From Thamnaconus septentrionalis (taxonomy: Eukaryota > Chordata > Actinopteri > Tetraodontiformes > Monacanthidae): a DNA stretch of 64,000 nt. The translations under genes and the position numbers were made by a program. The stretch is from assembly GCA_009823395.1 (NCBI GenBank), contig CM020506.1, positions 3,646,501 to 3,710,500 of the forward strand. Direction: 5' to 3'. This document shows, one piece after another, positions 1 through 10,302 of the stretch (positions are counted from its first letter, which is position 1; every line of letters begins with the position of its first letter). A model generated the notes under the pieces. It was not told the origin of the DNA. It did no database searches and saw only the letters and a list, made by a program, of their open reading frames with translations.

Positions 1-500
1 TTCCTCTCTCTGAACACAATATTTTCTTTCTCTCAGCTGTTTTGATGTCACCTTCAGACTAATTCCAGCTCACATAGATTCTCATTTATAACCTAGTGGA
101 GCTGTTCTGTCCTGAGTGAGTCGCACAGGAAGAGCCACCGTCCCAACATGGATTTAAGCTACCAGCTTGACTAATTATTATTATTATTAGTAGTAGTAGT
201 AGTAGTAGTAGTATGTATGTGTGCAACACATTTTATGTCCTGCTACAGCAGACAGTAACTGAAACCTTTCTCGGCTTCAGTTGACACATTTGATTTTGGC
301 ACTAACAGAATTTGACTTTAGATCTGTTTTAAATATTACTCTCATGTTGGATAAGTGCACCCCCACCTCCCTCCCACTCACTCATCGAATCATCTATTGA
401 CCAAGATATAAAGAGAAGGTTGAGTTTTTTTGCCAACCACGCTGACTTGCTTCGTGCACTAAAGCTCATGTAGAGTTGACGGCTCACCTCCTCCCCTCAG
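1..500. other. serinc3: Intron of serinc3 (5' part of gene lies off the left edge)
   Basis: No coding sequence is recognisable before the splice acceptor that ends at 500 (pyrimidine-rich ctcccctcag). The stretch is therefore intronic to the serine incorporator gene whose upstream exons lie to the left of the window. It holds a small compound trinucleotide tract, (TTA)n followed by (GTA)n, at about 176-213. Confidence 0.75.
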
Positions 501-1085
501 CATTCGCTCGTCCAGCACCAGCCAGGTGAACAAGCTGACTATGGCCTCCAAGGACGCGGTGATCCTGGCCGAGGGCGGCAGCACCAGCGACCTCTCCGAG
601 GAGTCGGGCAGGGTCCACCGAGTGCAGGACAACGAGCAGGACTTGGTCCAGTACAGCTACTCCTTCTTCCACTTCATGCTCTTCCTGGCTTCACTCTACA
701 TCATGATGACCCTCACCAACTGGTACAGGTCAGTCCTGCAGGCCGGCTGGTGATTCCTCCTCCGGTGCCATATTTTAACTATTTGCCAGCTATTTAAAGG
801 CTAACTTCACTCAGTTCCTGACCTATTAACTCCTAAGCAATTAACCCACGGAACAGTTTGCAAAGTTTCACAAAGGGAAAATATGTTTAAGTATATTTTG
901 GCCCGTCAAATGTCCCAGAAATTCAGCATTACTGTTCCGTTCTCGACAGCCCTGACTCGGACTACACCATCAGCAGCAAGTGGCCAGCGGTGTGGGTGAA
1001 GATCACCTCCAGCTGGGTGTGCCTGGCCCTGTACATCTGGACCCTGATGGCCCCCATGGTCCTCACCAACAGAGACTTCAGCTGA
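501..1085 (+). CDS. serinc3: Serine incorporator 3, last two coding exons (partial)
   Basis: Coding exons are 501-728 and 950-1085, joined across a 221-bp intron (donor CAG|GTCAGT, acceptor CGACAG|CC). The stop TGA is at 1083-1085. The visible 121 residues begin inside a hydrophilic loop ([10 protein letters not shown]), continue through an acidic cytosolic stretch, and contain the last two membrane helices (around [17 protein letters not shown] and [17 protein letters not shown]). They end in the family hallmark [14 protein letters not shown] proteins are multi-pass membrane proteins with lipid-scrambling activity, formerly proposed to help insert serine into membrane lipids. The [19 protein letters not shown] ending resembles human SERINC3 more than SERINC1, whose ending is RDFD. 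The 5' exons are outside the window. Confidence 0.9.
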
Positions 1086-2215
1086 TCTCGCCTCCGAACG
1101 TAGCAGCACTAAACCAAACTGCCTGCATTCGACTCAAAGAACGGGCTCAAGGTTCAGTCCTACTGCTTTACTGAATGTCTAGTTGCATTATTGAAGTTTT
1201 GATTGTTGAAGTCCAACAACTGGTCTGGTATCAGAGGTGCCATAACGGTGCGCACACTAATGTGGTTGTCCTGTATTATCTTGAACTTTTTCATTAACTG
1301 GAAATGAAAAGACAATCCAATGTTTTAAGCACAACAGCTTAAAGAAAGATAGTAAGTCTGCTGTTCAATAAGTATATGTTTATGAGTAATATATTCAGAA
1401 GAAATTGAATGCAGAATTTAATGTGCTTTAACAGTATAAACAAATTTTAAATGCAGAAGAAAAAAAGTGTCTGATCAGACCAAAATGAAAGTGTTTTATA
1501 GATTTTAAGTGTTGCCGTATCGTTGAGGTTAAATTTGTGAACCACGTCCAGTGCTGAAGTATTCTAGTTTGCTGCTCTGCCTTACAACGCCTTATCTGTC
1601 CGTAAGATGTTGCAGGTATTTTAACATATTAACAGTGACACAAGTTTTTTCTGTGCAGTAAACAATCTTTTCACAACCTTGAAATATGACTGAATGTCAT
1701 GAAACACATCCTGCCAAATGCAAATGGACCAAGTTATTTCATGTAAAGAAGTCTTTCAAAGATATAAAACCTGACGGGGGACAGAACTGCACTGAAAACA
1801 CTGCGCGCGCGCCCGCTATTTTGTGTGAACTGTTGTTACAGCTTTAAATATTTGTATTGACTCAGTGTTATGTTAAACTCCATACAAATTGTGTTCTTTC
1901 AAGAAAAATCTTTGTTTTTTTCAACAGTTAAATCTATGAAAGTCTTTAAAAAAAATCTTTACAATCTTGTCATGTAGACACTCAGCAAATGCCTTGTTGA
2001 CTGTGCTAGTAAGTGATGAGCAGGTCGTCAGTTCTCAGTTGTGTTTCAGCAAATTTTTTTCAGCGTTTTCTACTTTCTTTGCTTTTTTTATTTCCTGACA
2101 TTCAAGCTGCAAGATAGCTGTTCTGGTTCTGTTTCCTTGTATATGGTATATGAACTCTGAGATGTAATTATTTTGCTGTCATACACTGCCATTCCAAATA
2201 ATAAACTATATAATT
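1086..2215 (+). other. serinc3: serinc3 3' UTR with poly(A) signal
   Basis: AT-rich, non-coding sequence follows the stop codon and runs to a consensus AATAAA at 2200-2205, so cleavage is probably near 2215-2225. A short alternating CG tract (about 1802-1813) is the only structured element seen. No other open frame in this stretch looks like a gene. Confidence 0.65.
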
Positions 2216-2239
2216 TAAAGCATAGAAGTCGTCACTGTA

Positions 2240-2440
2240 TCTTTTGTTGGGTTGTTGTTATTGAGGTTAGAGTTGCTGCTGGGGTTAGTGTTAGGGTTGG
2301 ACGTTGGGGTTAGGGGTGTTGTTGGGTGTTGGAGTTAGTGTTGGGTTTGGGGTTAGGGTTGGAGTGAGGGTTGTTGGGGTTGGGCTTAGGGTTATGGTTG
2401 GGGTTGGGGTTGGGGTTAGGGCGGGTTCCAAGCACAGACA
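2240..2440. repeat. Degenerate telomere-like GT-rich minisatellite
   Basis: About 200 bp composed of GGGTTAGGGTTGG, TTGGGGTTAGGGG and related units, all G-rich on the plus strand. The units are variants of the vertebrate TTAGGG repeat mixed with TTGGGG and GTTGGG. The tract lies between the poly(A) signals of the convergent serinc3 and tp53rk genes. The open frame that crosses it is a by-product of the repeat. Confidence 0.75.
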
Positions 2441-2559
2441 CGCCGTAGCCCGCACCCACCGCAGACGCTTTCGTTGTCAATCAACCTTAATCTTTTAAAA
2501 AATGATTGTGTTTCTCAGTCGAACCAACAAAAAGTGACTCTATGCCAGTGTTATACAAG

Positions 2560-2565
2560 TTTATT
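2560..2565 (-). terminator. tp53rk: tp53rk candidate poly(A) signal
   Basis: TTTATT on the plus strand reads AATAAA on the minus strand, about 320 bp beyond the tp53rk stop. Further minus-strand AATAAA copies occur near 2740 and 2800, so alternative sites are possible. With the serinc3 signal at 2200, the two convergent transcripts would end about 350 bp apart. Confidence 0.45.
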
Positions 2566-2887
2566 GCAGAGATAAGTTGACAGGAAATTTCAGATCAAGC
2601 CATGAAATCAAGACTCAAGCTGTGCTCCGTGGAGCCTCCCACGATAGACTACTAGACTACAGCCAAGCAACCAACCCAAACCTGGCAGTATGACCTTGTG
2701 GCAGTGCACCACCTAGTGGCAGCTCTTATCCAAACTTTTTTTTATTTGTGAAATAGCAAAATAATAGAAGAACTTTTGTTTCTTTTGCAAAACATTTTTT
2801 ATCCTTTTATTTCAAGAGTCCTTTAACTTGGCAGAAAAATACCCTCCGCTTTTCTAATATTGCCTTTTTAATTGACAGCCTAGGGAA

Positions 2888-4112
2888 TCACCCCACCATC
2901 GACCTCTTCCTCCCTCTCAGACGGACCTCGTCCAGCCTCTTGATGACGGCCAACGACTTCTTGGACGACGACGCGTAGCTCTTCAGCAGCTTCTCAAACA
3001 CCTCCTCTGTGTTTGGGTGCGTGCTGAGGAAGGCCTTCTCCAGCACGTACAAGTCCACCCCCTTGTCCTCTGGCAGGGCGGAGATGTAACTCAGGCCAAA
3101 GTCAATGAGGACCAAGTTGTACTCTGCTTGCTCGCCGCTTCGCCTCAGCAGCATGTTGGAGGTGGTCAGGTCTCCGTGGATGACATCCTCGTCGTGCATC
3201 TTGGCCAGGATCTGACCCATCCTCTCGGCCAGTCGCTCCAGTTCAGCCTGCTGGCAGGAGTCGGACTTCCGGGTTGATGCGATGTGGTCGCGCACAGTGG
3301 AGGAATCCAGGATTTCCTCGAGGAAAATACAGTGGGAGGCATAGTCCACAAAGTACACAACAGGAGTGGAGATGCCTGAGGAGGAGGGAAGAGGAAGAAA
3401 TGTAGTTTATTTAACTATAACTTCTGTTTGGTTGGTTGGTTTTGTGCATGAGGCTGTGCACTGTTGCAGTTGACAAATGAAAACAAAACAAAAAAAGAGT
3501 TCAGTATCTGGGATACAGACAGTTTACCTAACTGTTGAAGCTAAGTGGTTTCTGCAGCTCCTTCTCTTCCCCAAGGCTTCCTAGATTTGATTTATTTCTG
3601 GAACATTTCTTGCTTGTTTTCATGCTGAGACAAGTCTGATGACGTCAAGTTGGACTCAACATGTGAGTCAGTTTATTTGGACTGATTAATTCTATTGAAA
3701 GGACAGGATGCGATGCAACGACTAAAATGCAATTCACTTGCTAGATAAATCTGATATCCGAAAATCAGATACGACTGGTTGCAGTCCAATAACGTGGTCA
3801 GAGATGCTGATGTAAAAACAACCAAGGGGAAGTTTAAACGAAGTCAACGACCCGGTTTCTGACGGAACCGCAGCTGCTGTGACACTTGCCTGCCTTCCGG
3901 CAGCGCAGTATGGATCGGACCTCCTGCGTCGTCCTGCGGTGCGTCAGCTTCTCGTCCAGCGTCGGGTGCCTGTAGCGCTTCGGGAACCTCTGCTTCACAA
4001 TGGTCGGCTTGCCCAGGAAGTGAGCCCGATAAACCCGGGCCTCTGCTCCCTGCTTCAGTAACTCTGCCTTGCCGAGAAACTCCAACACCGCCATGCTCTT
4101 CTCCTCCGCCAT
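2888..4112 (-). CDS. tp53rk: TP53-regulating kinase (Bud32/PRPK), two exons, complete
   Basis: Exon 1 is 4112-3890 and exon 2 is 3375-2888 (stop 2890-2888), giving 236 residues against 253 in human. This small atypical kinase/ATPase is a subunit of the KEOPS complex, which supports N6-threonylcarbamoylation of A37 in tRNAs. Visible hallmarks are an N-terminal [10 protein letters not shown] segment, the lysine in PTIVKQRF (about 40), RYRHPTLD, the catalytic loop HGDLTTSN (141-148), the metal-binding DFG (166-168), a long [15 protein letters not shown] block and the basic tail RGRKRSMVG. The start MAEEKSM is chosen because its context AACATGG is good; the human protein has a longer N-terminus. 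The 514-bp intron uses a GC donor (G|GCAAGT) and a normal AG acceptor (CTCCTCAG|GC), and the codon joins cleanly as Gly75. Confidence 0.95.
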
Positions 4113-5230
4113 GTTTACTTCCGCCCTCTTCTGCCGACGGCTTCCTCTCCTCTGCTCTGCTGGTGCCCTGTTCGCCCCAAGCCGCCACCTTGTGGCAGCC
4201 GCCAGCAAGCACATCGTTCAGATGGACTGGACAAAGTTTTAAAATTAAAAACGAAAGCTATATCCTATAAATGAACTATACCCTGTCAAACAGATTTTAA
4301 AAATAAAGCAAACAACTGCCATATTGTGTGGACACACAACTATACACAATGACATGACATTACATGACTTCACATATCTGTCCTTCAAAATACAAATAAT
4401 GTATTTTGAATCACGTAGAGGTTTACAAGCAATGCCTTATCCTTTCATAAAAGCTGCTGAGATTTTATTGAATAAAAAAGTTATGATAAAAAGTTTCTAT
4501 TTCAAAATATACCGTGAGTAAATGAATACATAAAACTGTCATACAAAAGACTATTCTCTATGTAAATGTCCAAGAAAAATAATATTTCACAGAACTTTCA
4601 AATGCAGTGCACACAGCATCTTTACTGTACTTCTCTCTTTGCTTTGCTTTTTTCTTTTCTTTTCTTTGTTGAACGTTTGACTGATGGCAGTCAGATAGTT
4701 TTTGCGTTACGGTAAGTTCTGCCAACATTTATCGACGGTCCCTAAAAAGACGCAGCTGGATCCGGATTTACGTTCCGGATCTGGTGATTCATTTCAATCG
4801 AAAACTAACTTCTTCGCCGTCTACAGTTCTCCAGGTGGTATGGTCACAATATTTCTCTATGCCAACAGGGAATGAAATGAACAAAGCCGGCTGCACCTCG
4901 GAGTCAAAGACTTCAGCAGGCGACTTATTTACACTTAAACGCTTGAGTTTAGCTGGGCTGGAATGCTTCAACTTTTTATATATATATATTTTTTTATTAT
5001 CATTAAATTGCTTTGAGACTTTTTCTTTCTTTCTTTCTTTTTTTATTGTGTTTTGTAAATGAGCTGAGCCGCGCCGTACCAGGCTGCTCGCCTCGGCTCT
5101 GAGGTTCCTCCTCCTGCTGAGCGATCTGCTGCCACGTAGCTTCAACTTCCTGGAGGTTCACAACTTTTTCCCCTGGGGAGCATCTCCTGCCGCCGGTGCG
5201 CGGCACCTCCACAATTCCCCCCGAAAACGG
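4113..5230. other. Intergenic/upstream region between tp53rk and slc2a10
   Basis: Non-coding DNA upstream of tp53rk, AT-rich at 4210-4700 and then more GC-rich from about 5070. Short open frames here (for example around 4784-5145) show no protein-like composition. The tp53rk promoter is expected just above 4112. Confidence 0.5.
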
Positions 5231-5408
5231 ATCAGTTCGAGTGCGGATCGGATCCTAAAGTGCCCTCGGCGCTCACAACGACAATGTGAGCTGTTCCATA
5301 TGTGCTCATGCAAGTCCGCATTCCTGAATAACGGGGCTGTCGTTGAGTCCGCCGAATCGGAATTCCGATGCTGTGGACACCTCAGGCTCGGACTGTTGGA
5401 GAAAACCG
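5230..5408 (+). promoter_or_regulatory. slc2a10: Candidate slc2a10 promoter and untranslated first exon
   Basis: A CpG-containing stretch ends in a good splice donor, GAAAACCG|GTGAGAAC, at 5408. The next plus-strand acceptor of quality is TTGTTCCAG at 6764, which opens the slc2a10 start-codon exon. This fits a 5' UTR exon and a 1.36-kb first intron. The transcription start was not identified; the call is inferred from splice signals only. Confidence 0.4.
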
Positions 5409-5815
5409 GTGAGAACTTTGATGCATTCTAATTTCACGCATCAGCTGTGAGTACTGCGCAATTATTTTAATATTTGCGCACAAACGCGCAAGGTGGCGCC
5501 ATATGGTTGTAACTTCAGTGTCATTCTTACCCCCACTGAATGTGATGTCGTGATGATATCGGTCATTTCGTGTGTGATATCGGTTGTGTTGACGATGGTT
5601 TCATATCACCACACTGTCTACGAGCGGCGGGATCAGTTACCTGCAGCCACCTCACCCTGGATCCTTTTGCTGCTTTTGTTCATTTAACAACAAAGGCAAC
5701 CTGAGAACACGTTTTGCATCAGGGCTTGAAATAGCCCCGTGCCCCGTCAGCCAGAAGGATGTCCTTTCAGTTGAATGTTTAAGCTTCACCATCTAGTACC
5801 GTGTTTGTTTAGAGC

Positions 5816-5895
5816 AGGGGTCGCTAACCCTTTTGAACCCGGGAGATACTTCTTGGGTACGGAGTCATGTGAAGGGCAACCAGCTTGCAACGCTC
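5816..5895. repeat. Possible hAT-type element fragment
   Basis: The stretch opens with CAGGGGTCGCTAACCC, similar to the terminal repeats (CAGGGGTCGGCAACC) of common hAT-family non-autonomous elements. No matching second end was found, so it would be a truncated copy. Confidence 0.3.
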
Positions 5896-6102
5896 TTCTG
5901 AAGTAAGTCATTTTCTCAGTTAGCCTTATATTATTATTAATACTCATCTGTGTGAAGACACTGATCACATTAATGAGTTCTCACAATAATGATCAACAAT
6001 TTATCAACAATGACTTAACAAGGTTGGATAAAATGACATTTTAGATGCAGCTCACCAAGTTGTGCTGACTCGTGGTGTTTTTGGTGGCGAACCTGACTTT
6101 TA

Positions 6103-6103
<1 letters not shown>

Positions 6104-6162
<59 letters not shown>
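6104..6162. repeat. (GT)n microsatellite, about 29 copies
   Basis: Uninterrupted GT dinucleotide repeat in the presumed first intron of slc2a10. The CA-rich reading frame on the minus strand is an artefact of it. Confidence 0.95.
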
Positions 6163-6163
<1 letters not shown>

Positions 6164-6769
6164 GAAATAACGTCTGTTCTGAGGAAGGGATGCACAAGCA
6201 TGATTTGTGACCGATCAGTCCTGTGTCATTCATTCAACAAATTTAATAGCTCCACTTGACTCGCTCACGACTTTGAAGAACTTTCTAAGAGTAGATACGA
6301 CTGAAAATGTTTAACACCATTTTCCCAAATGATTTACTCAACATGTGGGCTTGTGTTCAAAAAAAGTTGAGCATTCAGTTGTCCCTATTGTTGTTGTTGT
6401 ACATTCAGAAAACTATAGCAGAAATCTTCCCCAAAAATAATTAGGAATGCTCTCAAAAATCTTTTTTATCTTTCTACCCATGTAAGTTGTGTTTTTGTTT
6501 TTGTTTTTTTCATGTCATTTTTTTGAGGAATACAAGATTCACAGTCTCTGTCGGGAGCAGAAACATTTGGCACCAGGGCCAAACAAACCAGTTGATTTTC
6601 TCCTCAGCTGCGTGTTTGTGTTGAAGCTGCATCAAGTGGACTCCTGGTGAAATCAAGGCAATCAACAGGACAGTTGTTGTGGCAACGGGGGCTGCAAAAG
6701 GACACAAGCCGTCCGGTTTGAGCGTTACCAAGAGTCCTGATGGTATGTTTTTCTGTTGTTCCAGAGAGG

Positions 6770-6808
6770 ATGTGTTCACACAACAAAGTCTGGACGCCTT
6801 CAGCATGA
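6770..6808 (+). promoter_or_regulatory. slc2a10: Upstream ORF overlapping the slc2a10 start region (ATGA)
   Basis: An ATG at 6770 opens a 12-residue frame that ends with TGA at 6806-6808. The TGA overlaps an in-frame candidate slc2a10 ATG at 6805-6807 as ATGA. Both lie in the exon that begins at 6765 after the acceptor TTGTTCCAG. The arrangement could allow termination-reinitiation, which is an inference from sequence only. Confidence 0.45.
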
Positions 6809-6837
6809 CAGAGACCAGCAATAACCGGACAGAAGCA

Positions 6838-9800
6838 ATGGGTAAGTAACCATATGAATGAATAAATTTTCTATTGGGAAGCTGTAATGTGAAAAACATA
6901 ACCCAAACAGAAGCTTGCTTAAACGGTGATGCAAAGTAACCGATAAACAGTTTGGGTACATGTGATTTCTGTGCCAATCATTGGGTCCAAAAGAATATAA
7001 AACTCAGTCTGGGTTCATTCATCCGACAAAAAAAAAAAAAAATCTGTCAGCATCATTTTAAAAATGAAAATCGGGATTGTCTATCAACACTGTTGAGATT
7101 CTGCAGCTTCCATCTGGATCATTAGCATATCCTTTAATAGATGCTGCACATGAAAGGCTGCCAGGTTACCGTGAAGAGCAGCTGCAGAAACACTGCAGTG
7201 ATGAATGTGCATCGATCACAAATATATAAATGTGGTTTGATCCGCTTGTAAAGGATTACTTTGTTGTAATTACAATTGAGGCTGTGTGTCCACTGACATT
7301 TTTTTTTGCCATCTTGAAGTAAAAAACAGATCTATTCATTGCCAGTGTGTTCATAATGTTACTCTATGGATGAATCATATGATGGCACCTTAAAAGTGAA
7401 GTTAAATATCGCAATCCCCCACCTGGTGGCTGCCTGCAGTATTGCTCATTAAACTCTGAAAGTACTTATTTTTCCCCTCAAAGATGTTCTCAATAGTGTT
7501 TAATAGCACAAATAAGTGACAATGTTTTTGTTTTTTTTATCTTTGAAAACTTTCTGCTGCCAAGAAATGTAACCGTGGTTCATGTTTTGTTGTGAACACC
7601 TGCCATTGGCAAGGAGCATCCACCTGAAAATATCCAATCTCTGAATGTTTGCTTCTCCTCAGGGAAGTCCATCCTCCTGTTGGCCAGTGTGGTGTCCACT
7701 CTCGGTGGCCTGGTCTTTGGCTATGAGCTGGGCATCATCTCTGGCGCCTTGCTGCAGCTCAAGGCCGAGTTTGGCCTCTCGTGTGTCCAGCAGGAGGTGC
7801 TGGTCAGTTCCCTGTTGATGGGAGCTCTACTGGCGTCCGTCGTGGGCGGCTGGCTGATCGACCGCCAGGGCCGCAGGAAGTGCATCCTCCTCAGCAACGT
7901 CCTGATCCTCCTGGGCACCATGGTCCTGCTCATCACCTCCTACGCAGCACTGGTTGCAGGCCGGATCCTGGTGGGCTTTGCCATGTGCATATCCTCCATG
8001 TCCTGCTGCATCTTTGTGTCCGAGGTCGTTACCCCTGACCGCAGGGGCTTCCTGGTGTCTCTGTACGAAACTGGGATTACCGTGGGCATTCTGGCAGCGT
8101 ACACTGCCAATTACATCCTGTCCGATTGTGCCAGAGGTTGGAAGTGGATGTTTGGACTTGCCGTAATACCGACTTTGATTCAGCTGCTCTCCATCTGGTT
8201 CATACCACCCAGGGTGGAGGAGAAGGTCAGCCAGAAGGAGTGCCTTCAGTCTGAGGCGGACCTCATGCGCAGCATCGAAAACCCAGAAGCAGGGACCTCA
8301 AATGTTGGAGTAGAAAGAAAAAGCCCGAAAGTTGAGTACAACACTATGTACCTCCTCCAGCGTAAAGACAACATGAGGACCAGGACAGCCCTGGGCCTTG
8401 GTCTAGTGCTCTTTCAGCAGTTCACCGGTCAACCCAACGTCCTCTTCTACTCCTCCACCATCTTCCACTCGGTGGGGTTCCACAGCGACTCCTCGGCCGT
8501 ACTGGCCTCTCTGGGCCTGGGACTGGTCAAAGTGGCCGCTACCCTCACTTCCATGGTGTTCTCGGACCGGGCGGGCAGGAGGCCGCTGCTCATCAGTGGC
8601 TGTGCAGCCATGGCACTGTGCATGATAACCATGGGACTCCTGAGTGGACGCTCAGTGATGGACACCAAGAGGCCATGTGAGGCCGTGGACATCAGCACCA
8701 ATGGGACATTTTTACCTCACGGCGGTGCCACTAATCAGTCAGATCTTGGCGCAACCTTCCAGAGCCAGAGACCCGTCAACAGTGTAACACCAGGCCGAGA
8801 TGTAGTGCTGGACTCTACCCCGTCCACCAGCATCCACGGGGCAGCAACAAACTGGATCATCCTAGTGTGCATGATGGTTGTCGTCAGTGCATACTCTATT
8901 GGATTTGGACCAAGTTTGTATATCCTTGTTATGATTGTATCTCAATATTGAATTGTATTGACACTTATTGTGACTTTCATTTTGGTGCATGTCTTTAGCT
9001 ACAGCACAGAAGAATTGAGACTCAGGATGTAACCTGCAGTTTTAGATAGCGTTCAGTCATGACACATTATGTAAATGTCACCATGCATGCTTTACAGTTA
9101 ACAGTTTTAAATGGTCCCTGAGACGAGACTTCTTATCATCAGAAATGTTTCATATGAAGGTGTTTTGTTTCAAGCAAAATGTTTTCTTATATAAGGGACT
9201 GACATGTACGTACAAAAGACATATCAGAAGTAGTATTATCAGCCCGCGAGAGGACTTGCAGATGTGTCATTGCCATGTTCAGGTGCCGTGTTCATTAACA
9301 CTTTTCCGTTCCTGTGATCTCTTCTTTGGCGCTTTGTCTTGTCTCTGAGCAGTGACCTGGCTTCTCCTGAGTGAAATATTCCCCGCTCAGGTCCGGGGAA
9401 GGGCGTTCGCTTTCACCAACTGCTTCAACTGGGCCGCCAACCTGCTGGTCACATGTACCTTCTTGAATTTTATTGGTAAGTTTTCTCAACAGAGACATCT
9501 TGAGGAGTCACACAAGGAAATGTTCAGTTTTTTCACTATCCTGCTTTGTGTGTAACAGAAAAAAAGCTACCTGCGCATCTGTAAAGTTTGACTATACAAA
9601 CAAATTTTGGGCGTGGCTTGTGGATGCCTTAGTCATGTTTGTCCCCTAATGAATATGTTACTCAGTATTTTATCTGAGCGCACAAAGGTAATGTTATGAT
9701 GCGATTGTTTCACGATTTAAACCTCACGCTATGTGAGTTCTAACCAAAATTACTTTTGCCTGATGTCTATTTCTTTAAGATGCTGTTGGTGTTTCTGGGA

Positions 9801-10075
9801 TGTTTCTACTGTACGGGATTGTCGCAGTGGCTGCTGGAATATTCTTCCTCTTGCTGTTGCCAGAAACAAAGGGCAAGTCTCTGGAGGAGATTGACAAGGA
9901 GCTACGCTCAAAGAGGTACAAGCTGGCCTGTTGCATCAGACCATGGCAGGCAAACAAGTCGCATTGTGTATTCACCCTCACTTCCTCGCCCGGCAGGTTT
10001 TACCACAGTAAAGAATGCTGCAGCTTTATTGGCTGGAGGACAACTTCACCGCAGTACCAGAGGGTGCAGTGTTAG
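6838..10075 (+). CDS. slc2a10: GLUT10 facilitative glucose transporter (SLC2A10), complete
   Basis: Exons are 6838-6841, 7663-8913, 9353-9475, 9780-9915 and 9997-10075 (stop 10073-10075), giving 530 residues against 541 in human. GLUT10 is a class III hexose/dehydroascorbate transporter of the 12-helix sugar porter family, found in endomembranes. Visible signatures are [18 protein letters not shown] in helix 1, DRQGRRK after helix 2, [28 protein letters not shown] at 253-260, [24 protein letters not shown] around 416-430, [15 protein letters not shown], and PETKG at 487-491. The class III long loop between helices 9 and 10 carries two N-glycosylation sequons, NGT (348) and NQS (359). The start at 6838 (GCAATGG, strong context) aligns with the human Met-Gly; an in-frame ATG at 6805 would add 11 residues. 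The last intron is only 81 bp and stop-free; splicing it gives an SKR|FYH junction like human QKR|RF. Confidence 0.93.
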
Positions 10076-10302
10076 GTTGACCGAGGGCCGGTGAACTTGA
10101 TATGACTGCAGCGACAGTCTACAGTGCGCATGTATAGCAATTTTACATAATAGATCCACTTTGGCGTGTCTCTGCACACCAGGCAGTCAGATTACACCCA
10201 CGACAAAATCATGTGACCAGTATTGACCGCAAGACCAAAGTAACATTATACTACTGTATTACTTTTTGCTTTATGGTATTAATATAACAAATTACCAATA
10301 AA
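10076..10302 (+). other. slc2a10: slc2a10 3' UTR with poly(A) signal
   Basis: The sequence after the stop reaches AATAAA at 10297-10302 (ACCAATAAAACC). Further AATAAA-like motifs near 10925 and 11209 could serve longer 3' ends. Confidence 0.55.

Noticed and set aside
2304..2498. 64-residue Gly/Val-rich plus-strand frame
   Set aside because: Produced entirely by the G-rich telomere-like repeat.
4113..4214. Upstream ATG extending tp53rk by about 34 residues
   Set aside because: The extension is not protein-like and the MAEEKSM start has a good context. The conserved kinase segment begins shortly after it.
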